Source: JBCCMQ01 sp039026235 | Lineage (GTDB): Bacteria; Pseudomonadota; Alphaproteobacteria; Rhodobacterales; Rhodobacteraceae | Length of the DNA stretch: 64,000 nt | Direction: 5' to 3' | Assembly: GCA_039026235.1 (NCBI GenBank) | Contig: JBCCMQ010000013.1 | Location: 25,475 to 89,474 of the forward strand | Shown: piece after piece, positions 24,644-34,011 of the stretch | How positions within the stretch are numbered: the stretch's first letter is position 1 | How the letters are laid out: the number at the start of each line of letters is the position of its first letter | Notes under the pieces: model-generated | Database searches by the model: none | Seen by the model: the letters and a program-made list of their open reading frames with translations, nothing else | Told to the model about the DNA's origin: nothing | Program-made: the position numbers and the translations under genes

Positions 24644-25518
24644 TAGTCGTAGCCATATTGGGACGTGGCGTACCGACAACGGTTCAGCACGACGCCCAGA
24701 ACATTGGTATGCGAGGCCAGATCCCTTTCGCACACGTCAAGATCGGCCGTTGTCGTGCGTTCGGCCATGGCCATCAACAGCGCACAATCGACATTTTTGG
24801 TAAAACCGAGTGCATCGTCGTTGGCCAAAAGGGGCGGCAGATCGAAGATCATCAGGTCGGGCTGGAATGCCGCTTCGATCTCGTTCAGCACTTCGGCCGT
24901 ACGCTTACTTTGCAATAATTCGCTGGGCGATCGCGCGGGACCGAAATTGACGCCCATCAGAACACTGTTGCCGATCCGTTTGGCTTGTGAAGCAAAATCC
25001 GCACGGCCGTCCAGAACCTCGTAAAAGCTCTGACCGCTTGATACGCCAAGCATTTTAGCGATCGCCGGTCGACGCAAATCTGCTTCGATCACGATTGTCT
25101 TGAGATCATCCTGATGTGAGAGACTGTATGCCAGGTTGCAGCATGTTGTCGTTTTACCGCAAGAACTTGTGGGCGATGTCACCATAAGTCGCCGATAGCC
25201 TTCGCGGTTCATCTCCTTGACGATCCGGGTACGAAGCATGTCGTATGGCGCAGAGTCGGTGGTACGTTCAAAGGCGATAATACGGTGGCGCTGCAAAAGC
25301 TTGGGGCGCGCAAGCAGCGGTGCGACGCTACCCCATGTTCCGGCATCGGCCTCTTTTCTCACGGGCGCCGCGGACACCTCACTTGATTGTTCGGCGCGTT
25401 GCGGCACGTTCTGCGCAGTGTCTTCCGACGGCTTCGGAGCGGATCGCGCCTGGGTCTGAGTAAGACGGTCGCCCCGATCCTGGCGCGCCTTGTTTATGGC
25501 GGCTTGCAATCGTTCCAC
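24640..25518 (-). CDS. CpsD/CapB-type BY-kinase of exopolysaccharide synthesis
   Basis: A 292-residue cytoplasmic P-loop ATPase related to bacterial tyrosine kinases. The N-terminal 80 residues are variable and polar. The Walker A is SPTSSCGKTTT (about 115-125), with Ser-Pro in place of the usual leading Gly. Walker A-prime is VIEADLRRP, and IFDLPPLLA resembles Walker B. The C-terminus YATSQYGYDY is a small tyrosine cluster, the usual autophosphorylation site. The Wzz-type partner is the separate gene just upstream. It probably controls polymer length by phosphorylation. Confidence 0.85.
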   Translation of the reverse strand: MERLQAAINKARQDRGDRLTQTQARSAPKPSEDTAQNVPQRAEQSSEVSAAPVRKEADAGTWGSVAPLLARPKLLQRHRIIAFERTTDSAPYDMLRTRIVKEMNREGYRRLMVTSPTSSCGKTTTCCNLAYSLSHQDDLKTIVIEADLRRPAIAKMLGVSSGQSFYEVLDGRADFASQAKRIGNSVLMGVNFGPARSPSELLQSKRTAEVLNEIEAAFQPDLMIFDLPPLLANDDALGFTKNVDCALLMAMAERTTTADLDVCERDLASHTNVLGVVLNRCRYATSQYGYDY

Positions 25519-25567
25519 TGGTTACATTCCCACTAAGACAATGACGTTCGTTGGATTTGCTAGCATG

Positions 25568-27094
25568 TCACACACCAAGCCTTTGAACGACCTTTGAGGC
25601 AATCAGGTCGAGCGGCATGTAAAGCGTGTGAATTCCATAGAGCATAGCCGGGACGCCAACGACCGCGACGATGAGCGCCGTTGTGATAATGACGCGCCGC
25701 ACAAACATATCTTGTTTTGTTCTGATCAGCGGCAATGTCGCCAGCGGCGCAATTCCAAGGCTGGCCGTCAAATCCGCCGGTCGCTTGATCGAACGGTTTA
25801 GAAGCTCAAGCAGCAGCACAAGTCCAAAGCCGAAAGCGATGCCTGCCGCCGTGCCGCCCGCAGCAATCAGCTTGCGATTGGGTTTTGAGGGAGATGCGGG
25901 CGCCACGGCCTGTTCCAGAACAGTAATCCGCTCGCCTTTGGCAAGCGCTTCGATGCGCTCGCCGGTCTTCGCTGCTGCCAGGTTTCCGTTCGCCCGCTCT
26001 AGGCCGCGCTCGATCCGTGCATAATCGCGCTCTAGGATATCAAGTGCGATCGCCCTCTCTGGCGTGGCCTCAATCGACTGCTGCAATTCGACTATTTGGC
26101 GATCCAGCTCATCTATGCGGAATTCAACTTTTGATATCTGGTCGTCGATTTCGTCAAGCTGAAGCTGGAAAAGCGATTTTCGCGATATTTCGCCGTCGAC
26201 GCCCGCTGGCATCTGTTCGGCAACGACACGCTCTAAGCGATCGACCCGGTTGCGTAACATCTGAACGCGGGGGCTTTGCTCAGAGTAAACCAGCAGGGCT
26301 TCATCCAATGCACTACGCAATGACTGAAGCTCACGAGCCTCGGAACTCAGTTCAGCCTCCTGACCGGTCGAACCAGTCGCCTCGAAGAATCGGACCATCC
26401 GGCGCCGCTGATCCGCCAGGGACACCAGTTCGCTTTGAGATGCCGTCAGACGTTCCTGAATTTGCGACTGACGTGACATTCGGAAATTCAGTGTGTCTGG
26501 CAAGGCATCGGAATTTTTCTGCTTAAACTCCAAGACTTCTTGGGACTTATCCAAGAGCTCACGCGCAAGCTGATCGACCTCTTGTTCGAAGAAAACCAAT
26601 GTGTCGCCAGCAAGCCTGTTTCGGTATTCGACGTTTTCCTCCAAAACGATACGCACGTACTCATTGGCGACATCTGCCGCGACGTTCGGATCGCCGGTCG
26701 TAAACGAAACGTTCAAAAAACGCGCACTGTTGCGACCGCCGGACTGGCGAATTGATGTCTGCTCTTTCATTGTGCGGACGATTTCGTCGGCCGACATGGT
26801 CTCATGATCGGAAACCGCATCAAATTTTCTGGCGATAGCCAGCAGATTCGCTCGGGTCAGAAGACGCTCTTGGATAATCTGAAGCTGGGTACCGGCGTCA
26901 ATTTGAACGGTCGATTCAGCGAGGTCATCAGAGATCCGGGCGCTTTCAACGAGCAATTTCGCGCTGGAAACATATTCTGTCGGTAGAAGAAGCGCTGCCG
27001 ATATCGACGCAGCCATGAAGGCAAAGACCACCAAGAGAAAATAGTGGAGACGACGCACAAACCGCGCGAAATAATAAGGAATATCGATGTTCAT
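25568..27094 (-). CDS. Wzz/GNVR-type polysaccharide chain-length protein
   Basis: A 508-residue inner-membrane protein. A first transmembrane segment (about 15-35, LLVVFAFMAASISAALLL) is followed by a Wzz domain with YVSSAKLLVES. A long periplasmic coiled coil (about 170-400) ends in a GNVR-like region with PASPSKPNRKL just before the second membrane helix. Two further hydrophobic segments follow. It overlaps the upstream ATPase gene by 4 bp and precedes the BY-kinase gene by 49 bp. In this family it sets polymer length and connects to the kinase. Confidence 0.9.
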   Translation of the reverse strand: MNIDIPYYFARFVRRLHYFLLVVFAFMAASISAALLLPTEYVSSAKLLVESARISDDLAESTVQIDAGTQLQIIQERLLTRANLLAIARKFDAVSDHETMSADEIVRTMKEQTSIRQSGGRNSARFLNVSFTTGDPNVAADVANEYVRIVLEENVEYRNRLAGDTLVFFEQEVDQLARELLDKSQEVLEFKQKNSDALPDTLNFRMSRQSQIQERLTASQSELVSLADQRRRMVRFFEATGSTGQEAELSSEARELQSLRSALDEALLVYSEQSPRVQMLRNRVDRLERVVAEQMPAGVDGEISRKSLFQLQLDEIDDQISKVEFRIDELDRQIVELQQSIEATPERAIALDILERDYARIERGLERANGNLAAAKTGERIEALAKGERITVLEQAVAPASPSKPNRKLIAAGGTAAGIAFGFGLVLLLELLNRSIKRPADLTASLGIAPLATLPLIRTKQDMFVRRVIITTALIVAVVGVPAMLYGIHTLYMPLDLIASKVVQRLGV

Positions 27095-27957
27095 TCGCCG
27101 ACCTCACGCATGTCGGTATACCCCGCAAAATACACACCATCTTCGATCACTTGGTCGACAACGCTGGCAATAACAAGCTTTTCGTTATCCGCTAGCGCGT
27201 ACACCAGACAAAAGTCGCAGAGCTGGTTCACTAGACGTGGCACGCCGCCGGTTGCGCGAAAAACACGTTCGCAAGCCCGGTGCGTAAACTCGTCGCCGGT
27301 CCCGCCCGCCACTTTTAGTCGATGCCGAATATAGTGGGCGGTCGTGTCTTTATCCATAGTAGTAAGGTGATAATTCGCCGTCACCCTTTGCGCGAACTGA
27401 CGCAGTTCTGGCCGCGCAATCCTGGCCCGCAACTCGGGCTGGCCCACAAGGATAAGCTGCAAGAGTTCATCTTTGTTTGAGTTTATGTTGGTGAACATTC
27501 GAAGCTGCTCAAGGCTTTCAACTGAAAGCGTTTGGGCCTCGTCAAACACCAGTACGACCCGACGACCGGCGGCGTACTCCGAAACAAGAAAATCCTGAAA
27601 TTGCTGGAACAGTTCGACGTGACTGCGGGCGGGATCGATTTTCAGCGATAACGCATTCATCGACCAGTGCAGAATATCACCCCGCGTACTGTCTGCGTTC
27701 GACACAAGTCCAAGCGTGATGGTTCCATCCATCGATTTCAGAAGGCCCTGGACCAGCGTTGTCTTTCCGGCTCCGACCTCTCCGGTCACCACGGTGATGG
27801 GTGCCCGCGAAACAATACCGTATTCCAAAATCGAAAAAGCGCGAGAATGCTGGCGGGTCCAGTAGATGAAATCCGGATCCGGCAACAGCGTGAAAGGTCG
27901 CTCTCTTAGTCCAAAGAATTCGTTATAGAGCTCGGCCATTCGAGGTGTTTCCAACAT
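27091..27957 (-). CDS. ExeA-like AAA ATPase (XrtA-associated type)
   Basis: A 288-residue AAA+ ATPase starting YNEFFGLRERPFTLLPDPDF, the hallmark of the ExeA/XrtA-associated ATPase group. Walker A is TGEVGAGKTT (about 58-67) and Walker B VVLVFDEAQTL. The sensor region has GGVPRLVNQLCD. In exosortase/exopolysaccharide loci this protein lies next to Wzz and BY-kinase genes, as here. It overlaps the Wzz gene by 4 bp. MAELYNEF at 27939 is an alternative start. Its precise role in polymer export is not established. Confidence 0.88.
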   Translation of the reverse strand: MLETPRMAELYNEFFGLRERPFTLLPDPDFIYWTRQHSRAFSILEYGIVSRAPITVVTGEVGAGKTTLVQGLLKSMDGTITLGLVSNADSTRGDILHWSMNALSLKIDPARSHVELFQQFQDFLVSEYAAGRRVVLVFDEAQTLSVESLEQLRMFTNINSNKDELLQLILVGQPELRARIARPELRQFAQRVTANYHLTTMDKDTTAHYIRHRLKVAGGTGDEFTHRACERVFRATGGVPRLVNQLCDFCLVYALADNEKLVIASVVDQVIEDGVYFAGYTDMREVGE

Positions 27958-28436
27958 ACCGTTTGATCAGATCAGGTTCGGACCAAACGCAGATCGTACC
28001 GCTGACTGCAGTTGCGAATGCAGACCCGCGACGTATACCTGCAAATCGTCTCGATCAACAGTTCGCACCGCCGCGCAGTCCATCGACAGATTTGACTGCG
28101 GGGATTCGAACACATTGGTCTGGCCGCACACCCAACTGCTGTTCCAAAAGCTTAACTGTTACCCGTAGCGCAACGTTATCTCAACAAACTGTCAAAAATT
28201 GGGTGTAACAGCAGCCTTTGTTGCCCTTTCGGCGTGAGAATCCGGTCTTTGTCCGCCCAAGATATACGCAAATCGCATTCCCAACATACAAGATACCGCA
28301 AAAGTGCCGCACACATGCCACATTCTGGAAGCGCAAGCTGCGGGTGCTCGCCCCATACAAACACGTATATCCATCATAACATACTGAAAATAAATTAAAA
28401 AATTAATCTGTCATCTTTGTGGCGAATTTTAGGAGT

Positions 28437-28464
28437 TTGCTACCGGCGGATTCACTGCTATAGA
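28437..28464 (+). promoter_or_regulatory. Candidate promoter of the rightward exopolysaccharide operon
   Basis: TTGCTA (28437-28442) and TATAGA (28459-28464) are separated by 16 bp, with TGC directly before the -10 giving an extended element. Transcription would start near 28471 and leave a leader of about 87 nucleotides before the sugar transferase gene. The AT-rich tract just upstream could act as an UP element or a nucleoid-protein site. Confidence 0.45.
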
Positions 28465-28534
28465 AACGTTGGCTGCTGTGGGGATCACTCCCAAGGTCAC
28501 GAGTGCCCGTGTTGGGCGTAGTAGTAAAAACGGT

Positions 28535-28547
28535 AAGGGCTTAGCCC
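28535..28547 (+). promoter_or_regulatory. Hairpin immediately before the ribosome-binding site
   Basis: AGGGCTTAGCCCT folds as a 5-bp stem with a three-base loop. It ends two bases before the GGAG that serves the start codon at 28558. Such a hairpin could tune translation of the first exopolysaccharide gene. It is short, so this is only a suggestion. Confidence 0.3.
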
Positions 28548-28557
28548 TGGAGTGAGT

Positions 28558-29241
28558 ATGACTGTACACTTTGATAACGTTCCGGCGCGCGCTGTTGCGG
28601 CTGCGCGCTTAGATTATTCTCAAGACAGCTCCGGTGGAATTTATCGCCGGCTTGGCAAGCGCCTCTTTGACTTGGCGTTCGTCGTGTTAACAAGCCCCGT
28701 AACCTTGCCTGTCATTGCACTGATGGCTCTTCTCGTTGCGTCGCGCGGTGGCAGCCCGTTTTATTCCCAGTTGCGCATCGGTCGTGATGGAAGCGTATTC
28801 CGTCTTTGGAAGCTGCGCACGATGGTTCCCAATGCCGACGAGATCCTTAACGACTTTCTCGCGCAGAACCCGGCGGCAAGGGAAGAATGGGAAGCAACGC
28901 AGAAACTGCGGCACGATCCGCGCGTTACACCGATTGGCAAGTTCCTGCGCCGCGCCTCAATTGATGAACTTCCGCAATTCTTCAATATTCTGATGGGCGA
29001 TATGTCGGTTGTTGGGCCCCGGCCAATGATGCAGTCGCAGGAATGCATGTATTTCGGTCGCGCCTACTACCGTCTTCTGCCAGGTGTCACCGGACCTTGG
29101 CAGGTGTCGGACCGGAACGACTGTGCTTTCGTAGATCGCGTGATTTTCGATGAGGCCTATGATCGGGAACTGTCTCTGTCGCTTGATCTGCGGTTGGTCG
29201 GCAGGACCGTTCTGACCGTCATGCGGTGCACCGGCCACTAA
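28558..29241 (+). CDS. Exopolysaccharide sugar transferase (undecaprenyl-phosphate phosphosugar transferase)
   Basis: A 227-residue bacterial sugar transferase. A single membrane segment (about 37-62) precedes the catalytic domain with FRLWKLRTM (82-90), HDPRVTPIGKFLRRASIDELPQ (119-140, including the acidic catalytic pair) and VVGPRPMM. Proteins of this family load the first sugar-phosphate on undecaprenyl phosphate at the inner membrane. The short N-terminus without extra membrane helices is the monotopic type. The start at ATG 28558 has GGAG five bases upstream. It opens the rightward polymer operon. Confidence 0.92.
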   Translation: MTVHFDNVPARAVAAARLDYSQDSSGGIYRRLGKRLFDLAFVVLTSPVTLPVIALMALLVASRGGSPFYSQLRIGRDGSVFRLWKLRTMVPNADEILNDFLAQNPAAREEWEATQKLRHDPRVTPIGKFLRRASIDELPQFFNILMGDMSVVGPRPMMQSQECMYFGRAYYRLLPGVTGPWQVSDRNDCAFVDRVIFDEAYDRELSLSLDLRLVGRTVLTVMRCTGH

Positions 29242-29291
29242 CCGCCCTTACACCGGCGTCGCTCTGAAACCTCTGTAAAGCCAACTTGTCT

Positions 29292-29317
29292 GGTATCGTG
29301 CCACAGAGCACGATACC
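29292..29317 (+). terminator. Strong hairpin between sugar transferase and TPR genes
   Basis: GGTATCGTGC and GCACGATACC make a perfect 10-bp stem with a 6-base loop, followed by CCTTTCT. The downstream T-run is weak, so it may be a partial terminator or a processing site that lowers expression of later genes. It lies 33 bp before the start of the TPR lipoprotein. Confidence 0.5.
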
Positions 29318-29349
29318 CCTTTCTAGTAGGGATTCGACGGGAGGGAACA

Positions 29350-31770
29350 ATGACAGGTTCCAAGACTTTAGCCCTTGCGCTTCTTTTTTCGGTAACCTTT
29401 TTGGCGGCGTGCGACAGTGCCGAGGAGCGTGCGGAAAAGCACTATCAAAGTGCCCTCGAACTCCTTGCGGACGGCAAAGAACAGCAAGCCGTGGTCGAGC
29501 TCAGAAATGCCCTGCAGAACAACGAGTTGCATCTTGGCGCTCGGCAGACATTCGCGGAAATCTTCCAAAGCAGAGGCGATACTCGCAACGCGTTTGCCAA
29601 TTACCTTTTCATCGTCGAACAGGACCCGTCGAATTTTGAGGCCATGCGCAATGCCACAGCACTAGGCGTCGAACTTGCTGCGTGGGAGCGGGTTGAGGAA
29701 ATCGTCACGGCCGCCACTGAGATCAACGCTGAGGATGTGGAAATTCGCATCGGCCAGCTTGTTCTGGATTACCGCGAGGCAGTGCGCCAAAACGACAGTG
29801 AGGCGCGCGCACGACTTGGCGAAGAAGCCCGAAAGCTGGTTTCCGAAAAGCCCGAAGACATGACGCTTCGAAAGCTTGTGATCGACTATTTGATTGCCTT
29901 GGAAGACGAGCGTGAAGCGTTGGCCGAGATAGAACGCGCTCTTGAAGTCGATCCAGACGACCTGAGCCTGTACCAGGCACAGGTGTCCGTTCTGGGCAGC
30001 CTTGGCGAAATTCAGCAGATTGAGCCAATCCTGATTGGTCTGACCGAGCGGTTTCCTGAAAACGATGATCTCAGAAGATCTCTGCTGCGGTATTACGCGT
30101 CGCAGGGCGACCTGGACGGCGCCGAGACGTTCTTGCGCGATCTGGTGGCCGACAATCCCGAAGACGATGAAGTTAAGGCGTCGCTGATTGCGTTCCTTCG
30201 GACCAACCGCAGTATTGACGCGGCCCGTGCTCAGGTCGACACCTTTATCGAACAGGGAGCAAATGTTGATCTTTATCGGGCACTGAGGGCGGGCATCGAA
30301 TTCGACACCGGAGACCGGACAGCGGCGATCTCTGAGATGCAGGGGATTGTGGAAACCGGAGCGCCCGGCCCGCAGACAAGGCGCAACAAAGTGGCTTTGG
30401 CCCGAATGTTGCAGGCAACCGGAAACACAGTCGGCAGTCGCGCTTTGGCCGAAGAGGTAATTGCCGAAGATCCGAATGACGTAGGCGCCCTGCGTCTTCG
30501 TGCAGAGTTCTTGATAGAGGCTGATCAGGCCGATGATGCGATCGTCGATTTACGCACGGCGATGGCAATCGATCCCAACGACGCCGACCTGATGACGCTT
30601 ATGGCCAGAGCCCACGAACGCAACGGCAGCCGCGAACTTATGGGTGAGATGCTAAGCCTTGCGGCTGAAACATCGAACTACGCGCCCGAGGAAACGCTGC
30701 GACTGGCGACTTTCATGGCCTCAAGCGGCCGGACCGAAGTGGCTGAACGCGCGCTGATCGACGCGCTTCGCGTTGCACCCGGCAATGCGCAACTTCTGAT
30801 CGCGCTGGCCACCCTTTACGTCAATGACGAAAATTTCGAGCAAGCCGCCGACGTCGAAGACGCTCTGCGCGGCATCGGATCGCCCGAAGCGACGAGGCTG
30901 GCCGACCGCATTCGCCTCGCGTTGCTAAGCTCTCAGGAAAACACCGATGAGCTTCTTGCGGCCATCGACGCAATCGGTGCCGAAAGTGGCAACGCAGCTG
31001 GCGCGGCGGTTGCGCGCGTGCGCGTTTTGGTCAGCCAAGGCGACCTAGAGAGTGCGCAAGCTGAGCTGGAGGCCGCGCGCTCAGCGGACCCGGATAATCT
31101 GAACCTGAAGTTCTTTGAAGGCGGCTTTTTGGCGACGATCGGCCAGATCGACGAAGCAGAAGTGATCTTCCGCGAACTGATCGCAGCGGCGCCCAAAGCA
31201 GAACAGCCTTACGCAACGCTTATGCGTATCCTTGCGTCCCAAGGTCGAACGGACGATGCCGAAGCGGTTGTAGATGAAGGAATAGCGCAACTGCCGCAAA
31301 GCGGGAACCTGCGCTGGGCAAAGGCCGGGTTTCTAGAGCGCCGGGGCGATCTGGCGGGCGCCATTTCCGTCTACGAAGAAATGTACGCGGAAAACTCGAA
31401 TGCGGTGGTAATCGCGAACAACCTGGCCAGTCTGATGGCAACTCAAAGCACCGAGCCGGAAAATATTGAGCGGGCCTATGCCATTGCCCGCCGGTTACGC
31501 GGGCTAGAGCAGCCGGCGTTTCAGGATACCTATGGGTGGATCAGTTTCCTGCGGGGTGACCTGAACGAAGCCCTTGAGCATTTGGAACCTGCGGCCGCCG
31601 GCCTGCCTGGGGACGGTCGCGTACAGTACCATCTGGGGCGCGTCTACGAAGCCGCAGAACGTCCGGATGACGCTCGCGCGCAGTACAACCGCGCCCTTGA
31701 GTTGTCTGAAAACGTGCCCGACGACGCCTTTAAGGCAGAGGTTCAGGCACGTTTGGACGGTCTGAATTGA
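29350..31770 (+). CDS. PrsT-like TPR-repeat lipoprotein
   Basis: An 806-residue lipoprotein with lipobox FLAAC (Cys21), followed from about residue 25 to the end by tandem tetratricopeptide repeats (AEKHYQSALELLADGKEQQAV and many later copies). The length and location match the TPR protein PrsT found in PEP-CTERM/exosortase-type exopolysaccharide loci. It probably sits on the periplasmic side of the outer or inner membrane and scaffolds the export machinery. The start has GGGAGGGAAC upstream. No enzymatic motif is visible. Confidence 0.85.
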   Translation: MTGSKTLALALLFSVTFLAACDSAEERAEKHYQSALELLADGKEQQAVVELRNALQNNELHLGARQTFAEIFQSRGDTRNAFANYLFIVEQDPSNFEAMRNATALGVELAAWERVEEIVTAATEINAEDVEIRIGQLVLDYREAVRQNDSEARARLGEEARKLVSEKPEDMTLRKLVIDYLIALEDEREALAEIERALEVDPDDLSLYQAQVSVLGSLGEIQQIEPILIGLTERFPENDDLRRSLLRYYASQGDLDGAETFLRDLVADNPEDDEVKASLIAFLRTNRSIDAARAQVDTFIEQGANVDLYRALRAGIEFDTGDRTAAISEMQGIVETGAPGPQTRRNKVALARMLQATGNTVGSRALAEEVIAEDPNDVGALRLRAEFLIEADQADDAIVDLRTAMAIDPNDADLMTLMARAHERNGSRELMGEMLSLAAETSNYAPEETLRLATFMASSGRTEVAERALIDALRVAPGNAQLLIALATLYVNDENFEQAADVEDALRGIGSPEATRLADRIRLALLSSQENTDELLAAIDAIGAESGNAAGAAVARVRVLVSQGDLESAQAELEAARSADPDNLNLKFFEGGFLATIGQIDEAEVIFRELIAAAPKAEQPYATLMRILASQGRTDDAEAVVDEGIAQLPQSGNLRWAKAGFLERRGDLAGAISVYEEMYAENSNAVVIANNLASLMATQSTEPENIERAYAIARRLRGLEQPAFQDTYGWISFLRGDLNEALEHLEPAAAGLPGDGRVQYHLGRVYEAAERPDDARAQYNRALELSENVPDDAFKAEVQARLDGLN

Positions 31771-31914
31771 GGTGCGTCAGCGCGACCAACCTGTCTTTTG
31801 ATTGCGACGCCGGCGCAACAAACCGGCAAGCTGTTGGCATGCTGCGTTAGATAGTTGTTTCGACTCAGCCGGCTACAGCTTACAGTTCAACTGGGGGTCC
31901 GAAGGGTTAAATCC

Positions 31915-32517
31915 ATGGTTAAACAGTTTTTTGGGATATTCCTACTTTGCCTGCTTGGCGTAGCGGCAAGTGCACAGTCGAACTATTCGATCAAACCTGG
32001 CGACGTCCTGAATGTCGAAGTGATCGAAGACGGCAGCTTGAACCGAAGCGTTCTGGTGCTGCCGGATGGAACGATATCATTTCCGCTTGCGGGGACAGTG
32101 GCCGTATCCGGAGGCTCTGTTGCAGCCGCCGCCAACGCGCTAACGGACGCGCTCGCACCGAACTTTGCAAGCCGGCCCAATGTGTTCGTCTCAATTAACT
32201 CGCTTGCACAGCGCCAAACCGCTGCAGCACCTCGGACCATTTCAGTCTACCTGATCGGTCAGGTGGCATCGCCCGGGCGCTATGAAGTGCAGTCCGGAAC
32301 CACGATCCTGCAATTTCTTGCCGAAAGCGGCGGTTTCACCAACTTCGCAGCGAAGAAGCGGATCCAGATCCGACGTACGGATCCGTCGACCAGCCAAGAA
32401 AATGTATATGGCTTGAATTACCACGCCCTTGAGCGCGGAACGTCGGTTGAGGGTGCTGCTGCCCAATTGGTCGAAGGTGACGTTATTGTCGTTCCCGAGA
32501 GGCGACTTTTCGAATAA
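31915..32517 (+). CDS. Wza-type polysaccharide biosynthesis/export protein
   Basis: A 200-residue secreted protein with signal peptide FGIFLLCLLGVAASAQS. The Poly_export domain starts NYSIKPGDVLNVEVIEDGSLNRS, and one SLBB domain (about 105-185) includes VYLIGQVASPGRYEVQSGTTILQFLAESGG. There is no lipobox, unlike E. coli Wza, and it is shorter than Wza. It probably forms a periplasmic ring, with the beta-barrel encoded next acting as outer-membrane pore. The start ATG at 31915 gives a proper signal peptide. Confidence 0.9.
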   Translation: MVKQFFGIFLLCLLGVAASAQSNYSIKPGDVLNVEVIEDGSLNRSVLVLPDGTISFPLAGTVAVSGGSVAAAANALTDALAPNFASRPNVFVSINSLAQRQTAAAPRTISVYLIGQVASPGRYEVQSGTTILQFLAESGGFTNFAAKKRIQIRRTDPSTSQENVYGLNYHALERGTSVEGAAAQLVEGDVIVVPERRLFE

Positions 32518-32582
32518 ACTGTCGTTACAAAAACGAACAAGGGCAGTCGGGGGACAAGACAATACAGGCTAGAACGATTGTT

Positions 32583-33953
32583 GTGGTCACAGTGGTCGGA
32601 GCCTCGTTCGGCTTCGTCCAAAATGCTGGTGCACAGAATCTGCCGTCCAATCCACAACTGACCTTCGGACTGTCGTCCGGAGTGTATTGGTACGACAATT
32701 TCGATCTCGATGTTGACACGCTGGGGGATTCATTTCGGCAGCGCAACATTTTCTCGGTCAACTACCTGACAGAAACGCCAACCGATACGCTGGGTTTGTC
32801 GGCCAGCACAGACCTTCGGTATAGCGACCTTGCCGGTCGCGAAACCAGTTTCGAATTCGAGGACCCGAGTGCGGCCCTGTCCTATGATCGTGTAACCGCC
32901 AATGCTGACCTGGGTGTCAATTTGCGGTTTGACCGTATCGAGGTCAGTCAGTCCGAAGGCTTTGATCTGGATGATGCCGGTCTGCCGGGTCAGGATCTGG
33001 TGCGGGACCAAGGCAACCGCGATATTCTCAATCTGGTTGTTAACGGCGAATTTGGAAAACAGGATCCGTTCGGCGGTTTCTTCTCGGGGCGATACACCGA
33101 CCGAAGTTTCTCCGACACAACGGATCCAGATCTCTTCGACAGTGAAACAAGGTTCCTTCAAGGCGGTCTGCGCTTTCGCGTCTCACCCGCTGTTGAAGTC
33201 AATGCCTTCGGGTCCGCCAGTCTTTTCGAAGCCGACGACAGCACAAGCTCGGAAACCGAACGCTATACGTTGGGTGTGGGCGCCGATTTGAGAGTGCGTT
33301 CTGACACCACTGTCAATCTGAGCCTGGCCAACGTCGATATTACGGAAACCGACACCATTGGCACAACCGAGATCGAGGAAGAAGAGAACGACTTTGAGGT
33401 TGCAGCAGGGTGGCAGCGGGATGTGACCAACGGCACTTTGTCGTTAAATTATACGAGATCCGTTGCCATTGAAGGGGCGCGGGATGCCCTAACATTTGGC
33501 CGGAACCTGACGCTGCCCAGCGGCAGCTTTGGGCTTACGCTTGGTGCGTCGAACACGGCAGGTGACGAGATCTTCGCGGTGGGGGCGGTCGATTACATCA
33601 GAACGCTGCAAGATTCCGAACTTCTCTTTCGCTTGAGTCAGGATGTCCGAACCACCGACGATTCAGACGAGGTTCTGACGACCAATCTGGATCTTGGCTA
33701 TTCTCGCAATCTGAACCAGGTAAGCAGCTTCCGGGCGAATGTCCGGGTAAGCGAGGTTACAGACACCGGTGTAGATACGCAGGATGACCGGACATTTGCG
33801 TCGCTTGTTCTGCGGTACACACGGGAACTAACAGCCGATTGGGGCTTAACCCTTGGCTATGAAGCCCGATCCGACCGAGAGGACGACGAAGATCGCGCGA
33901 CCTCGAACAGCGTCTTTCTGACGCTGGACAGGGTGTGGCGGGTTTCACCATAG
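32583..33953 (+). CDS. Outer-membrane beta-barrel protein of the exopolysaccharide locus
   Basis: About 456 residues. A hydrophobic leader VVGASFGFVQNAGAQ is followed by many alternating strands typical of the outer-membrane barrels of PEP-CTERM-type polymer loci. It ends VFLTLDRVWRVSP, not in a terminal Phe. The start is uncertain. GTG at 32583 is the first normal start codon in frame, but gives a leader without a basic residue. In-frame ARTIVV just upstream would supply one, with only ATA or ATT as possible starts after a GGGGG. Probably the polymer's outer-membrane channel. Confidence 0.75.
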   Translation: MVTVVGASFGFVQNAGAQNLPSNPQLTFGLSSGVYWYDNFDLDVDTLGDSFRQRNIFSVNYLTETPTDTLGLSASTDLRYSDLAGRETSFEFEDPSAALSYDRVTANADLGVNLRFDRIEVSQSEGFDLDDAGLPGQDLVRDQGNRDILNLVVNGEFGKQDPFGGFFSGRYTDRSFSDTTDPDLFDSETRFLQGGLRFRVSPAVEVNAFGSASLFEADDSTSSETERYTLGVGADLRVRSDTTVNLSLANVDITETDTIGTTEIEEEENDFEVAAGWQRDVTNGTLSLNYTRSVAIEGARDALTFGRNLTLPSGSFGLTLGASNTAGDEIFAVGAVDYIRTLQDSELLFRLSQDVRTTDDSDEVLTTNLDLGYSRNLNQVSSFRANVRVSEVTDTGVDTQDDRTFASLVLRYTRELTADWGLTLGYEARSDREDDEDRATSNSVFLTLDRVWRVSP

Positions 33954-34011
33954 TTAGTGGCGCCATGAGCCCCCGGTTGATTTTGCCTGCGGATCGCATC
34001 ACTTCTCAGGC

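Larger units (their letters stand above)
27958..28557. other. 600-bp intergenic region between two exopolysaccharide arms
   Basis: No convincing gene is seen here: the short open frames lack ribosome-binding sites and family resemblance. The region separates divergent operons and so must hold both promoters. About 28379-28416 is markedly AT-rich for this genome (AATAAATTAAAAAATTAA). A promoter-like element for the rightward operon lies at 28437-28464. No sigma-54 site or known riboswitch was recognised. Confidence 0.6.

Noticed and set aside
28389..28415. CtrA-type TTAA-N7-TTAA site in the AT-rich tract
   Set aside because: The two TTAA copies are only 4 bp apart, not 7, and the tract is simply AT-rich.
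28465..28557. Cyclic di-GMP riboswitch before the sugar transferase
   Set aside because: The leader lacks the conserved GEMM core sequences; only simple hairpins are seen.
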